A DNA stretch of 64,000 nucleotides from Amycolatopsis sp. NBRC 101858 (GTDB lineage Bacteria > Actinomycetota > Actinomycetes > Mycobacteriales > Pseudonocardiaceae): assembly GCF_030269325.1 (NCBI RefSeq), contig NZ_BSTD01000001.1, forward strand, positions 2,310,681 to 2,374,680, in the 5' to 3' direction. This document shows, piece by piece, positions 18,202 through 26,503 of this stretch. Below the pieces are notes generated by a model. The model had not been told where the DNA came from. It saw only the letters and a program-made list of their open reading frames with translations, and did not search any database. Position 1 is the first letter of the stretch. Each line of letters opens with the position of its first letter. The position numbers and the translations under genes were made by a program.

Positions 18202-18822
18202 ATGACACCAGCACCCGAAACCCGGCGTAGAGCGCCGGGCATGAGCGTCGAAGCCCGGCGCGCCATGATCGTGCACGCGGTGCTGCCCCTGCTCATGGAG
18301 CACGGGGCCACCGTCACCACAAGCCAGATCGCCCGCGCCGCCGGCATCGGCGAGGGCACCATCTTCCGCGCGTTCAAGGACAAGGACGAGCTGTTCGACG
18401 CCTGCACCGCCGAAGCCCTGCGTCCCGACCACGTCCTCGACGCCATCGCCGAAATCCCCGTCGACCAGCCCCTGGAGGACCGGCTCGTCGAGGCGGCCGA
18501 AGCGCTCGGCGCGCACCTCGAGCGGATGGGCGCGCTGATGGGCGCCCTGCACGCGTCCGGCCGGATCAAGCACCGCGACCCCGAGCAGCGCCTGCGAGGC
18601 AGCTGGAAAGGCGGCCGCCGGGAGTCGATGGCCGCCATGCGCGGCGCGATGACCGAACTGTTCGAGCCCGAGAAGGACCGCCTGCGGCTGCCGCCCGAGC
18701 ACCTGGCCGCGCTGTTCCTGACCATGCTGTTCAGCGGCCGCCGGATGGCCCCGGACGACGACGCCCCCACCACGCGCCAGGTGGTCGACGTCTTCCTGCA
18801 CGGCGCCGTGGAGGCCAAGTGA
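18202..18822 (+). CDS. TetR family transcriptional regulator
   Basis: 206 aa. Helix-turn-helix at about residues 30-65 (ATVTTSQIARAAGIGEGTIFRAFKDKDELFDACT), with an all-helical ligand domain behind it. It lies directly downstream of a palindromic operator and its stop overlaps the start of an ABC exporter gene (GTGA), so it is likely an autoregulated repressor of that exporter, induced by the exported compound. Ligand unknown. Confidence 0.9.
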   Translation: MTPAPETRRRAPGMSVEARRAMIVHAVLPLLMEHGATVTTSQIARAAGIGEGTIFRAFKDKDELFDACTAEALRPDHVLDAIAEIPVDQPLEDRLVEAAEALGAHLERMGALMGALHASGRIKHRDPEQRLRGSWKGGRRESMAAMRGAMTELFEPEKDRLRLPPEHLAALFLTMLFSGRRMAPDDDAPTTRQVVDVFLHGAVEAK

Positions 18823-20789
18823 TCCCGGGCGGTGGGGGCGGCATGGAGTTCATGCTGGCGCGGCGAGGACGGCGGCGGCACGCGTCGACGGTCCCGGAAA
18901 GCGGGCTCACCGGCCCGGTCGAAATCCCCGAGCCCAAGCCGGAAGACCAGCCGAAGGACTGGCGATCCCGGCTGAAGCGGGCGAAGACGTCGGTGGCGGG
19001 CACGGTCCGCGGCCTGCCGAAGGTCGTGCGGCTGACGTGGCAGGCCAGCCCGGTGCTGACGATCCTCCTGGCGCTGATCACGCTGCTGTCGGGCCTCCTG
19101 CCGACGGTGACCGCGTACATCGCGAAGCTGCTGCTCGACGCGGTCGTCGCGGCGATCCAGCACAAGGGCACCACCGGCGACATCGTGAACGTCGCGCTGT
19201 TCCAGTTCGGGGTGCTCGCCGCGACCGCGATCAGCAGCGCGCTGACGTCGATCGCGCAGTCGCTGCTGCAGGAACGCATGACGCTGACCATCCGCCACCA
19301 GGTGATGGCGCACGCCAGCGAGCTGCACCTCGCGTACTTCGAGGGCTCGACGTCGTACGACATGCTGCGGCAGGCGGCGCAGGAGGCGCCGACGCGGCCG
19401 CTGTCGATGATGAACTCCGCGCTGGGGCTCGTCCGGACGCTCATCACGTTCGGCAGCATGATCGCGCTGCTCGTCTCGATCAGCCCGCTGCTCGCGCTGG
19501 TCGCGCTGGTGGCGCCGATCCCGGCGTTCATCTCGCAGTCCAAGTACGGCTCGCGCGCGTTCTGGCTGACGTTCCTGATGTCGCCGATCAAGCGGCGGAT
19601 GGACTACCTGTCGTCGCTGGTCACGACGGACACGTACGCCAAGGAGACGAAGCTGTTCGGGCTCGGCCCGTACTTCGTCGACCGGTTCCGCCGGCTCGGC
19701 CTGGTGTCGTACGAGCGGCAGCGCAAGCTGACGATCAACCGCAACCTCAGCTCGACGTCGTGGGGGCTGCTGAGCACGCTCGCGGGTTCGGCGATCGCGC
19801 TGTACATCGCACTGGAGGCGGTCGGCGGCCGGCTGACACTCGGCGACCTGGCGCTGTACACGGCCGCGGCGACGTCCGTGCAGACGTCGGTGTCCGGGCT
19901 GTTCACGGCGTTTTCGGGGATGTACGAGAACAACCTCTACCTCGACACGCTGTACCGCTTCCTGGACACGAAGCCGGAGATCACGGCGCCTGCGTCGCCG
20001 CGCCCCATGCCGTCCACAGTGGAGGGACACATCGAGTTCGACTCGGTGACGTTCGCCTACCCGGGCGCGGACGAGGCGGCCCTCGACAACGTCAGCTTCG
20101 AGATCCGCCCGGGCGAGACGGTGGCGGTGGTGGGCCGCAACGGCGCGGGCAAGTCGACGCTGTTCAAGCTCCTGTGCCGGTTGTACGACCCGACCGCCGG
20201 CCGCATCCTCCTCGACGACGTCGACATCCGCGAGTACGACCCGGTCGAGCTGCGCACCCGGATCAGCGCGATGTTCCAGGACTACGTGACGTACCAGGGA
20301 ACGGCGGCGGAGAACATCGGCCTGGGCGACCTGACCCGGCTGGAGGATCGTCCCCACATCGAGGATTCGGCCCGCCGAGCGGGCGCGGACGAGCGCATCG
20401 AGCGCCTGCCCAGCGGGTACGACAGCCCGCTGGGACGCTGGTTCGACCAGGGCGTCAGCTTGTCGGGCGGCGAGTGGCAGAAGATCGCGTTGGCCCGGGC
20501 GTTCCAACGCGAGGCACCGTTGCTGATCCTCGACGAGCCGACATCGGCGTTGGACGCGCAGGCGGAGCACGATTTGTTCTCGCGGCTGCGCGAGCTGTCC
20601 GAGGGCCGGACGACGCTGTACATCTCGCACCGGTTCTCGACGGTCCGGCAGGCGGAGCGGATCCTGCTGCTGGACCACGGGAAGGTGGCGGAGTACGGCA
20701 CGCACGAGGAGCTGATGGCGGCGAAGGCCGGGTACGCGGACCTGTTCACCCTTCAGGCCCAGGCGTACTTGGACGAGGTGCGGAGCTGA
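18819..20789 (+). CDS. ABC exporter, fused membrane and ATPase domains
   Basis: 656 aa half-transporter that should work as a homodimer. The membrane domain (about 75-345) has six helices, including VLTILLALITLLSGLLPTV and LVRTLITFGSMIALLVSISPLLALVALVAPIPAF. The nucleotide-binding domain follows with Walker A GRNGAGKST, Q-loop MFQDYVTYQG, signature LSGGEWQKIALARAF, Walker [13 protein letters not shown] and switch His in YISHRFST. GTG 18819 overlaps the TetR stop; the ATG at 18843, preceded by GGTGGGGG, is an equally good start eight codons in. Exports an unknown compound under TetR control. Confidence 0.92.
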   Translation: MIPGGGGGMEFMLARRGRRRHASTVPESGLTGPVEIPEPKPEDQPKDWRSRLKRAKTSVAGTVRGLPKVVRLTWQASPVLTILLALITLLSGLLPTVTAYIAKLLLDAVVAAIQHKGTTGDIVNVALFQFGVLAATAISSALTSIAQSLLQERMTLTIRHQVMAHASELHLAYFEGSTSYDMLRQAAQEAPTRPLSMMNSALGLVRTLITFGSMIALLVSISPLLALVALVAPIPAFISQSKYGSRAFWLTFLMSPIKRRMDYLSSLVTTDTYAKETKLFGLGPYFVDRFRRLGLVSYERQRKLTINRNLSSTSWGLLSTLAGSAIALYIALEAVGGRLTLGDLALYTAAATSVQTSVSGLFTAFSGMYENNLYLDTLYRFLDTKPEITAPASPRPMPSTVEGHIEFDSVTFAYPGADEAALDNVSFEIRPGETVAVVGRNGAGKSTLFKLLCRLYDPTAGRILLDDVDIREYDPVELRTRISAMFQDYVTYQGTAAENIGLGDLTRLEDRPHIEDSARRAGADERIERLPSGYDSPLGRWFDQGVSLSGGEWQKIALARAFQREAPLLILDEPTSALDAQAEHDLFSRLRELSEGRTTLYISHRFSTVRQAERILLLDHGKVAEYGTHEELMAAKAGYADLFTLQAQAYLDEVRS

Positions 20790-22101
20790 GCAGTCGGGGG
20801 TGCCGGATGATCTCTTCGGGGATCTCGGTGCCCCCGCGCAGCTCCACGTTGCGCAGGTTCAGCCACGGCATCGGCGCTTCGTGATCGTCGATGACGACAG
20901 CGGTCGTGTCGAGCACGCAGTCGGTGAACCAAACCGCCCGTTCGCTCTCGGAGAGAAACCGCAGATCGAGGCGGCATCGGGTGAACCGCACGTCCTCGAA
21001 GTTCAGCCGGGCGAAGGCGCCGGCGCCGGACCAGTTACCGAGCAGGCCGAAATCCAGTGCGGCGTCGCCGAACTCCGTCTGTTCGAATCGGACCACGGCG
21101 TTCTCGATCGAGAGCGCCGAGAAGTCCAGAGAAGCGACCGGGAACCTGCAGCGGTAGAAGTCGACCGGCCCCTTGGCGTCCCAGCGCGCACAGGCCAGGT
21201 GCTGTCCGCCGAATTCGGCCCCGACGAATTCGGCGCCACCGTTGAGCCACGCGGAGGTCATCGAGGTTTGCTCGGCAGTGAAGCGTGTGCCGTGGCAGCT
21301 GAGCAAACCCTGAAAATGCGCGTGGTCGAACGAAGTCAGCTCCCCGGTGAAGTCGGCCCGATCGAAGATCACCCTGCCGGGAAAGCGCAAGTGCGAGAAA
21401 TCGGCGTTCTCGAACACGACTCCGATGAAGTCGAAGTCGACCGGCAGCCACCACTCGGTCCCGCTGAGCCGGTCCCGGATCATCCGCAGGATCGCCTGCC
21501 GCACTTCGCCCTCGCCGGGTGTCACGACCTCCGGCTGAATGCGCAGGTAGCCGCAAAGGACATCGACGCAGACCTGGCGCTTGTCGACCCAGTCGTCCGC
21601 CAGGCCTGCGAGCGCGTAGACCCCGGTCAGGCGCACGGCCGGGCTTTCGTGGGCAAGCTGCTCAGCAGCGGTGCCGAGCCGCTCGTTGAAGCCCTGGACC
21701 ACCTCCCGATCGGCCTTGTCGACGGCGAGAGCGTGCTCCTTCTCGGTGATCCGCTGCTTGCGGTAGTTGACGGCGAGCAGCACAACCCCACCGAGCCCGG
21801 CGACGACGGAGAGTGCGATCTTCAGCAGGTCGAGCAGCTGATCGACACCGAACACCCCGGTGGTCGGCAACTGCGGCCAGCCGAGGAACCACAACAGCCC
21901 ACCAGTGGTTACTCCAGCGACGACGATCGCTACGACCAACCAGGCGAGCACGGACAGCAGGATCGAGCCGCGACCGTCGAGATCGGGCATCCGCAGCCAG
22001 GAGAGCCCCAGCCGCTCGAGCGACACCCGCCGCCCGGCGACCAACCCGATGCCGGCGAGCACCACGATCGCGATGAGCAACCACCGGAGCCAGTCGGACA
22101 C
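20746..22101 (-). CDS. Pentapeptide-repeat membrane protein
   Basis: 451 aa. Three N-terminal membrane helices (WLLIAIVVLAGIGLVAG, ILLSVLAWLVVAIVVAGVTTGGLLWFLG, LLKIALSVVAGLGGVVLLAV) are followed by the conserved linker YRKQRITEKEHALAVDKADREVVQGFNERLGTAAEQL, then LTGVYALAGLADDW, and a pentapeptide-repeat-like beta-helix (FENADFSHLRFPGRVIFDRADF). This layout is widespread in actinobacteria; function is unknown, perhaps a membrane-anchored binding solenoid. GTG start with no Shine-Dalgarno. The 3' end overlaps the ABC exporter gene by 44 bp tail to tail. Confidence 0.8.
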   Translation of the reverse strand: MSDWLRWLLIAIVVLAGIGLVAGRRVSLERLGLSWLRMPDLDGRGSILLSVLAWLVVAIVVAGVTTGGLLWFLGWPQLPTTGVFGVDQLLDLLKIALSVVAGLGGVVLLAVNYRKQRITEKEHALAVDKADREVVQGFNERLGTAAEQLAHESPAVRLTGVYALAGLADDWVDKRQVCVDVLCGYLRIQPEVVTPGEGEVRQAILRMIRDRLSGTEWWLPVDFDFIGVVFENADFSHLRFPGRVIFDRADFTGELTSFDHAHFQGLLSCHGTRFTAEQTSMTSAWLNGGAEFVGAEFGGQHLACARWDAKGPVDFYRCRFPVASLDFSALSIENAVVRFEQTEFGDAALDFGLLGNWSGAGAFARLNFEDVRFTRCRLDLRFLSESERAVWFTDCVLDTTAVVIDDHEAPMPWLNLRNVELRGGTEIPEEIIRHPRLLSSAPRPSTPGPEG

Positions 22102-22169
22102 GAAGGGTGAGACTAGCCGGTGGTCATCCGGGCCGGGAGCAAATCGGACAGGTCGTTCGTTGTACGGGT

Positions 22170-22640
22170 ATGGCTGTCGCGTTCCTGCTTTACGTCTTCG
22201 CCGAGATCGCCGCGATCTGGGCGGTGGGTTCGGCTGTCGGCGTGCTCGGCACGCTGGGCCTCCTCCTGGCCGGCGCGTTCATCGGCTCCTGGCTGGCCCG
22301 CCGCGAAGGCGCCAAGGCGATGAGGGCGTTCATGGAGACCGCCCGCGCGGGCCGGCCGGCGGAGAAGGAACTCACCGACGGGATGCTGGTGGGTCTCGGC
22401 GGCGTGTTGATCCTGGTCCCGGGGTTCGTTTCCGACGTGCTGGGGTTGCTGCTGATGCTGCCGCCGTCGCGCGCGGTGGCTCGGCGGTTGTGGTTGAAGC
22501 GGATGGAGAAGCGGGCGGTGCGGTTCGCCAACCAGCGGCGCGGGCCGGTGATGGTGGTGGACAGCGAGGTGGTCGCCGAACGGCCCGAGCCGCGTCGCGA
22601 CCAGCCGACGGTGATCGAAGGGCGCGTCGTCGAGAACTAG
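22170..22640 (+). CDS. FxsA family membrane protein
   Basis: 156 aa from the ATG at 22170. FxsA hallmarks: hydrophobic start AFLLYVFAEIAAIWAVGSAVG, GTLGLLLAGAFIGSWLARREG, and the loop DGMLVGLGGVLILVPGFVSDVLGLLLMLPP. E. coli FxsA relieves phage T7 exclusion by F plasmid PifA when overproduced; the normal function is not known. The frame is open 21 codons further upstream, but the family begins at MAVAFLLY. Confidence 0.9.
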   Translation: MAVAFLLYVFAEIAAIWAVGSAVGVLGTLGLLLAGAFIGSWLARREGAKAMRAFMETARAGRPAEKELTDGMLVGLGGVLILVPGFVSDVLGLLLMLPPSRAVARRLWLKRMEKRAVRFANQRRGPVMVVDSEVVAERPEPRRDQPTVIEGRVVEN

Positions 22641-22673
22641 GCTTGCCGACCCGGACCTTGCCACAATGAGCGC

Positions 22674-23093
22674 GTGGAGCGCCTGAAGACCACATCCGCG
22701 GTACGCATCCGGATGAGCAAGCAGAAGTCCCGGAACACCGGGATCGAGATGGCACTGCGCAAGATCCTCCACGCCGCCGGCTTTCGCTACCGAGTGCACC
22801 GCCGACCGGTCAAAGGAGTGCGGCGGGAGGCGGACCTGGTCTTCGGCCCCGCCCGGGTCGCAGTCTTCGTCGACGGGTGTTTCTGGCACGGGTGTCCGGA
22901 GCACGCAACGTGGCCGAAGAACAACGCGGACTTTTGGCGCGAGAAGATCGAAACCAACCGCCGGCGCGACGCCGACACGGACACGAAGCTCGACGAAGCC
23001 GGCTGGCTCGCACTTCGAATCTGGGAACACGAGACCGCGGAGACCGCCGCGGACCGAGTGATGACCACGATCCGCGGACGCCGACGAAGTTAG
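22674..23093 (+). CDS. vsr: Very short patch repair endonuclease (Vsr)
   Basis: 139 aa, complete for the family. NTGIEMALRKILHAAGFRYRVHRRPVKGVRREADLVF leads into VAVFVDGCFWHGCPEH, which holds the catalytic Asp67 and the Cys/His zinc ligands, and LRIWEHE closes the core. Vsr nicks next to T:G mismatches made by deamination of 5-methylcytosine. No cytosine methyltransferase is in the window, so the gene is an orphan; its partner may be elsewhere or lost. GTG start. Confidence 0.92.
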   Translation: MERLKTTSAVRIRMSKQKSRNTGIEMALRKILHAAGFRYRVHRRPVKGVRREADLVFGPARVAVFVDGCFWHGCPEHATWPKNNADFWREKIETNRRRDADTDTKLDEAGWLALRIWEHETAETAADRVMTTIRGRRRS

Positions 23094-23701
23094 CTCACCG
23101 TCGGCTTGGGGATGTCGAAGTAGCTGGAGAACCGCACCGCCGGGGCGTACTCGCCCTTCACCTTCACCCGGCCCGTCACGAACATTGCCGCCACTGCTGC
23201 GTTGCCCGTCGCCATCCGGATGAAGTCGTCCACCGACAGCGTTATCGTTGTGTCTGGCGTTCGGGACAGGTCCGTCGACGAAACGCACACTCCGTCCTCG
23301 ATTACTGTCTGGAAACGGTCGTAGCCGTCCTCGCCGGTTCCCTCGGAAAAGCGCCAGGAAACCACGAAGTCCACGTGGCGGGCTCGCTCCGGTAAGAAAT
23401 GCTCGGACATTCGGCGGAAAATCTCGTCCAGGAACACCGGACGCAGCTCCGGGTGGTCCGCGATCGCCTTCAGCTGGTCGCGGGAGGCTCGACGGACCAC
23501 GTCCACCAGGACGTCCGTCGACAGGGAGCTCAGCTCGATGCCCGCGCCCGACTCGCCCAGCATGTGCAGGGTTTCCAGGACCTGGATGAACTGCTGGGGC
23601 GTGAGGTTGCCGATGACGAGCTTGTCCGCGAACGCGTTGACCGCGTGGCCAGCGCGAACTCCGCGGGGCCGGGAAAGGCGCCACTTCGCTTTTCGGGGCA
23701 C
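23090..23701 (-). CDS. SCP2 sterol-binding domain protein (second of a tandem pair)
   Basis: 203 aa. The C-terminal half carries an SCP2-like lipid-binding domain (FVVSWRFSEGTGEDGYDRFQTVIEDG, then TPDTTITLSVDDFIRMATGNAAVAAMFVTGRVKVKGE). It is a paralogue of the gene just upstream, sharing the YDR-x-x-TVI core and the FVTGR-KVKG end, as well as NA-A---LTPQQF-like helices before the domain. GTG 23701 is the only available long start; it has no Shine-Dalgarno and lies in what looks like half of a degraded hairpin (23664-23695), so the N-terminus is uncertain. Its context in a fatty-acid block suggests a lipid-carrier role. Confidence 0.75.
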   Translation of the reverse strand: MPRKAKWRLSRPRGVRAGHAVNAFADKLVIGNLTPQQFIQVLETLHMLGESGAGIELSSLSTDVLVDVVRRASRDQLKAIADHPELRPVFLDEIFRRMSEHFLPERARHVDFVVSWRFSEGTGEDGYDRFQTVIEDGVCVSSTDLSRTPDTTITLSVDDFIRMATGNAAVAAMFVTGRVKVKGEYAPAVRFSSYFDIPKPTVS

Positions 23702-23710
23702 GGGGAGGGA

Positions 23711-24379
23711 CTATACGGGGTGCGGGAGGTCGAAGAATCCGATCAGGCCCGCCGCGAAGGCCAAATCGCCCTTGACCTTGATTCTTCCCGTGACGAACAA
23801 CACTGCCGGCGTCGCCTGGTGGGTAATGAGCCGGAAGAAGTCGGCCGGGGCGGTCGTGATCGTGACCCGTGGCGACGAGCGCATCTCGCGGCTCACCGTG
23901 CACGAACCGTGCGAAATCACCGTCTCGTAGCGGTCGTAGCCACCCTCGCCGACACCGCCCGACAGGCGCCAGTGGACCACCGCGTGCAGGTCACGGGCCC
24001 TGTCCGGCCTGATGTGCGCGCCCATGCGGGCGAAGATCTCGTCCAGCACGCGCTCCCGCAGGGGCCTCTCGGCGACGACGCTTTCGAGCTGCGCGCGGGA
24101 CGCCGAGGACACCAAAGACGCGAAACGCGCCGGCTCGACCTTGCTCAGGTCGAACGCGGGGGCGCGCTCGGCCAGGCGAAGCAGCGCCGCCAGGAGTCTT
24201 CGGAAGTCGTCCTTGCCGAGGTCGCGTGGGTTGACCGCCTCCGCAAGTGCGTTGACGTCGAGGGCGTGCGCCTCGGGGCCGAGCGGGTCGAGCCGCTCCA
24301 GCCTGTCCAGCAGCGCCGCTCCACGGAGCTCCGCGACCTGATCTGCGCTGGTCATCCCGGCGTTGTCGGCCATCGTCAC
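23711..24379 (-). CDS. SCP2 sterol-binding domain protein (first of a tandem pair)
   Basis: 222 aa from 24379; ATG positions at residues 3 and 9 are also possible. The C-terminal SCP2 domain (AVVHWRLSGGVGEGGYDRYETVISHG, TPADFFRLITHQATPAVLFVTGRIKVKGDL) follows a helical region (LLDRLERLDPLGPEAHALDVNALAEAV). Together with the downstream paralogue it forms a duplicated pair. It is transcribed divergently from a TetR gene and a partial palindrome at 24402-24423 lies in the shared promoter region, suggesting TetR control. Confidence 0.85.
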   Translation of the reverse strand: MTMADNAGMTSADQVAELRGAALLDRLERLDPLGPEAHALDVNALAEAVNPRDLGKDDFRRLLAALLRLAERAPAFDLSKVEPARFASLVSSASRAQLESVVAERPLRERVLDEIFARMGAHIRPDRARDLHAVVHWRLSGGVGEGGYDRYETVISHGSCTVSREMRSSPRVTITTAPADFFRLITHQATPAVLFVTGRIKVKGDLAFAAGLIGFFDLPHPV

Positions 24380-24401
24380 TCCCTCTCAAGTTACTCACAC
24401 G

Positions 24402-24423
24402 TAGGCTACCCGCCAGTAGGTAG
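24402..24423. promoter_or_regulatory. Candidate TetR operator, imperfect
   Basis: TAGGCTACC-CGCC-AGTAGGTAG. Its right half matches the perfect palindrome at 27876-27897 in most positions (AGTAGGT), the left half in six of nine, with the same 4-bp spacing. It lies between the divergent SCP2 and TetR genes, which makes it the likely autoregulatory site of that TetR. Inference from similarity between the two sites only. Confidence 0.45.
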
Positions 24424-24499
24424 GCGGGCAAGCGTGCCGAAATCACCCTCCCGGGGCAACGCCCGGTACCGTCTCCGGGCAGCAACAGGGAGGTCCAGC

Positions 24500-25156
24500 G
24501 TGTCAGAGGATGATCAGCGTCCGCCCGAGCGGGCGCGGCGGCTACCGCGCGCCGTGCGCGAGCGGCAGATCCTGGACGCCGCCGTCCAGGTGTTCTCACG
24601 TCACGGCTACCACGCGGCCTCGATGGACGAGATCTCCGACGTCGCCGGCGTCTCGAAGCCGATGATCTACACCTACCTCGGGTCCAAGGAGGACCTGTTC
24701 GGCGCGTGCATCCGCCGCGAGGCCACCCGCCTGCTCGAGGCCATCCAGGCCGGGGTGAAGCCCGACCTGCCGCCGGACATGCAGCTCTGGCACGGCCTGC
24801 GGTCGTTCTACCGCTTCGTCGCGGAGTACCGCGAGTCGTGGACGGTGCTGCACCGCCAGGCGCTGACCGTCGGCGGGGCGTTCGCCGCGGAGATCACCGA
24901 CATGCGGGCGCGCGCGATCCAGCTGGTTGCGGCGCTCGTCGTGTCCGCGGGCACCCGCAAGGGCGTCGGTGAGCAGGCCGAGTTCTCCGGCGAAGGCCTG
25001 TCCGCGGCCCTGGTCGGGGCGGCCGAGTCGCTGGCCGACTGGGCCCTCGACCACCCCGACATCTCCGACGGCGTCCTCGCGTCGTGGCTGATGAACCTCG
25101 TCTGGCTCGGTTTCAACGACCTCATCGAGGGCGAGGTCTGGAAGCCGTCAGAGTGA
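24500..25156 (+). CDS. TetR family transcriptional regulator
   Basis: 218 aa. Helix-turn-helix at about residues 25-60 (ILDAAVQVFSRHGYHAASMDEISDVAGVSKPMIYTYLGSKEDLFGACI) and a helical ligand domain with several Trp/Leu residues near the end (SWLMNLVWLGFNDLIEG) suited to acyl-type ligands. The GTG at 24500 has GGGAGG upstream; the frame is open much further but without family sequence. Position beside the htdX/fabG4/fadA2-like block and the two similar palindromes suggest it represses these lipid genes. The stop overlaps the next GTG by 4 bp. Confidence 0.88.
   Translation: MSEDDQRPPERARRLPRAVRERQILDAAVQVFSRHGYHAASMDEISDVAGVSKPMIYTYLGSKEDLFGACIRREATRLLEAIQAGVKPDLPPDMQLWHGLRSFYRFVAEYRESWTVLHRQALTVGGAFAAEITDMRARAIQLVAALVVSAGTRKGVGEQAEFSGEGLSAALVGAAESLADWALDHPDISDGVLASWLMNLVWLGFNDLIEGEVWKPSE
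25144..25156. repeat. 13-bp direct repeat, left copy
   Basis: GCCGTCAGAGTGA, the final four codons and stop of the TetR gene. The identical 13 bp occur at 25665-25677, flanking the small membrane gene between them. See the right copy and the finding on this insertion. Confidence 0.85.
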
Positions 25157-25677
25157 CGGTCGCCGCGCTCGTCGTCTCGGTCTGCGCGTTGACGTTCACG
25201 ATCACCTCGTTCTGGTGGCTCAACGCGCGCACCGGGCGGCTGAGGTCGTTCGCTCCGCACACGTTCGCTGCAATTCGGACGGCGAATCAGGAGTCGGTGT
25301 GTCTTCCGCTGGTCATCCAGAACACTGGACCGCGGCCGATCGCGGTGCAGGACCTCCGGTTGGTACTCCTCCGCGAGCCCGATGGCCGGCATTTGCCGTG
25401 GGCCAGAACGCGAGACCGGCTCGAGTATCCGGGCGAGAGGCGCGCAGCGGAGCTGCCCGCCGCGTTCCCGGTCTCCGGGCTGGACGCCAAGCAGGTTTTC
25501 ATCGAGTTCGACTCCTCCTCGCCGACTCTGGGCAGCTTGGACCACCTCGTGCGCGTGGAGGTGAAGACGGGACATCGGGCCAGGTGGCGCCGCTTGGTTG
25601 CCTTCACGCTCCATGCGTCAGCGATCGTTCATCCAGGCCAGTTCATCGCCTACTCGAACAAACCGCCGTCAGAGTGA
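25153..25677 (+). CDS. Small single-pass membrane protein, unknown
   Basis: 174 aa from the GTG at 25153, which overlaps the TetR stop (GTGA). One N-terminal helix (VAALVVSVCALTFTITSFWWL) is followed by an extracytoplasmic beta-rich domain with VCLPLVIQNTGPRPIAVQDLRLVLL and KQVFIEFDSSSP. This looks like a small Ig-like fold, but I cannot name a family. Its last codons and stop lie in the right copy of a 13-bp repeat whose left copy ends the TetR gene, so the whole gene looks like an insertion between two convergent genes. Confidence 0.7.
   Translation: MTVAALVVSVCALTFTITSFWWLNARTGRLRSFAPHTFAAIRTANQESVCLPLVIQNTGPRPIAVQDLRLVLLREPDGRHLPWARTRDRLEYPGERRAAELPAAFPVSGLDAKQVFIEFDSSSPTLGSLDHLVRVEVKTGHRARWRRLVAFTLHASAIVHPGQFIAYSNKPPSE
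25665..25677. repeat. 13-bp direct repeat, right copy
   Basis: GCCGTCAGAGTGA, identical to 25144-25156 and 521 bp away. It contains the stop of the small membrane gene and, on the other strand, the stop (TCA) of the MaoC-like gene. Removing 25157-25677 would leave the TetR and MaoC genes convergent with overlapping stops. Confidence 0.85.
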
Positions 25678-26502
25678 GGTGATCGTGCCTTCCAGGTGGG
25701 GCTTTGCCTTGCTCCACAGCTCGAACGCCCAGCCGTCGCCGTCGGGCCAGGACGTGAAGCCTGCCTTGGCCGGGAGCAGCACTGGCTGCTTGAAGCGGAC
25801 GTCCACCGTGAACGCCGGTGGCAGCCGGCCCTCGAACGCGGCCAGGGCGTGGGCCTTCGTCCACATCCCGTGGGCGATCGCGCGAGGGAAGCCGAACAGG
25901 CGCGCTGTCAGCGGGTGCAGGTGGATCGGGTTGCGGTCGCCCGAGACCTCCGCGTACCGCCGGCCGATGTCGCCCGGCACCCGCCAGATCGCGTCCGGTG
26001 TCGGGGGCGCCAGCTGGTCGCGCCGTGAAGAAGAGCCCGACGAAGAGCCGCGACGCAGGTACGTGCTCACGTCGACCCACACCAGGTCGTCCCCGGCCCA
26101 GGCCTCGCTGACGACGTCGAACTGACGGCCCTTCTCGTGCGGGCGCAGGTTCTCCGCGCGCACCCGGATGGTCAGCGGCTCGCTCAGGCGCAGCGCGCGG
26201 TGCTGGGTGATCCGGTTCGCCACGTGCACCATTCCCAGCAGCGGGAACGGGAAGCCCGGCTCCGTCATCAGCGCCATCTGCAGCGGGAACGCCAGCATGT
26301 GCGGGTACGTCGCCGGCAGCTCGTCGCTCAGCCGGAAGCCGCACACCGTGTTGTACGCCGCCAGGTGCGCCGGGTCGACGACGACACCCGTGCGCGCCAG
26401 CTCCGTGTCGGGCAGCGAAGAGCCCGTTTTGCGAAAGCCCAGCAGGGCCTTCGGGTACAGCGTCGCCAGGCTCGGCGTGCTGTCGAGTTCGCGGATCGCC
26501 AC
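25669..26502 (-). CDS. htdX: MaoC-like (R)-3-hydroxyacyl thioester dehydratase
   Basis: 277 aa with two hot-dog halves. The C-terminal half holds the hydratase 2 motif: YAEVSGDRNPIHLHPLTARLFGFPRAIAHGMW, with the catalytic Asp and His in DRNPIH. The N-terminal half is the degenerate lid domain seen in double hot-dog dehydratases. Order and orientation match mycobacterial htdX (Rv0241c), which lies behind fabG4 and opposite fadA2. It should dehydrate or hydrate medium to long 3-hydroxyacyl thioesters. GTG start one base after the reductase stop; same operon. Confidence 0.88.
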   Translation of the reverse strand: MAIRELDSTPSLATLYPKALLGFRKTGSSLPDTELARTGVVVDPAHLAAYNTVCGFRLSDELPATYPHMLAFPLQMALMTEPGFPFPLLGMVHVANRITQHRALRLSEPLTIRVRAENLRPHEKGRQFDVVSEAWAGDDLVWVDVSTYLRRGSSSGSSSRRDQLAPPTPDAIWRVPGDIGRRYAEVSGDRNPIHLHPLTARLFGFPRAIAHGMWTKAHALAAFEGRLPPAFTVDVRFKQPVLLPAKAGFTSWPDGDGWAFELWSKAKPHLEGTITSL

Positions 26503-26503
26503 G

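Noticed and set aside
18150..20705. 851-codon minus-strand open frame
   Set aside because: It is the antisense frame of the TetR and ABC exporter genes, with Arg/Gln-rich composition and no family features.
23664..23710. Hairpin terminator between the two SCP2 genes
   Set aside because: Only one half of the expected inverted repeat (GGGAAAGGCGCC-like) is present and it does not pair with any nearby sequence, so it is a relic at best.
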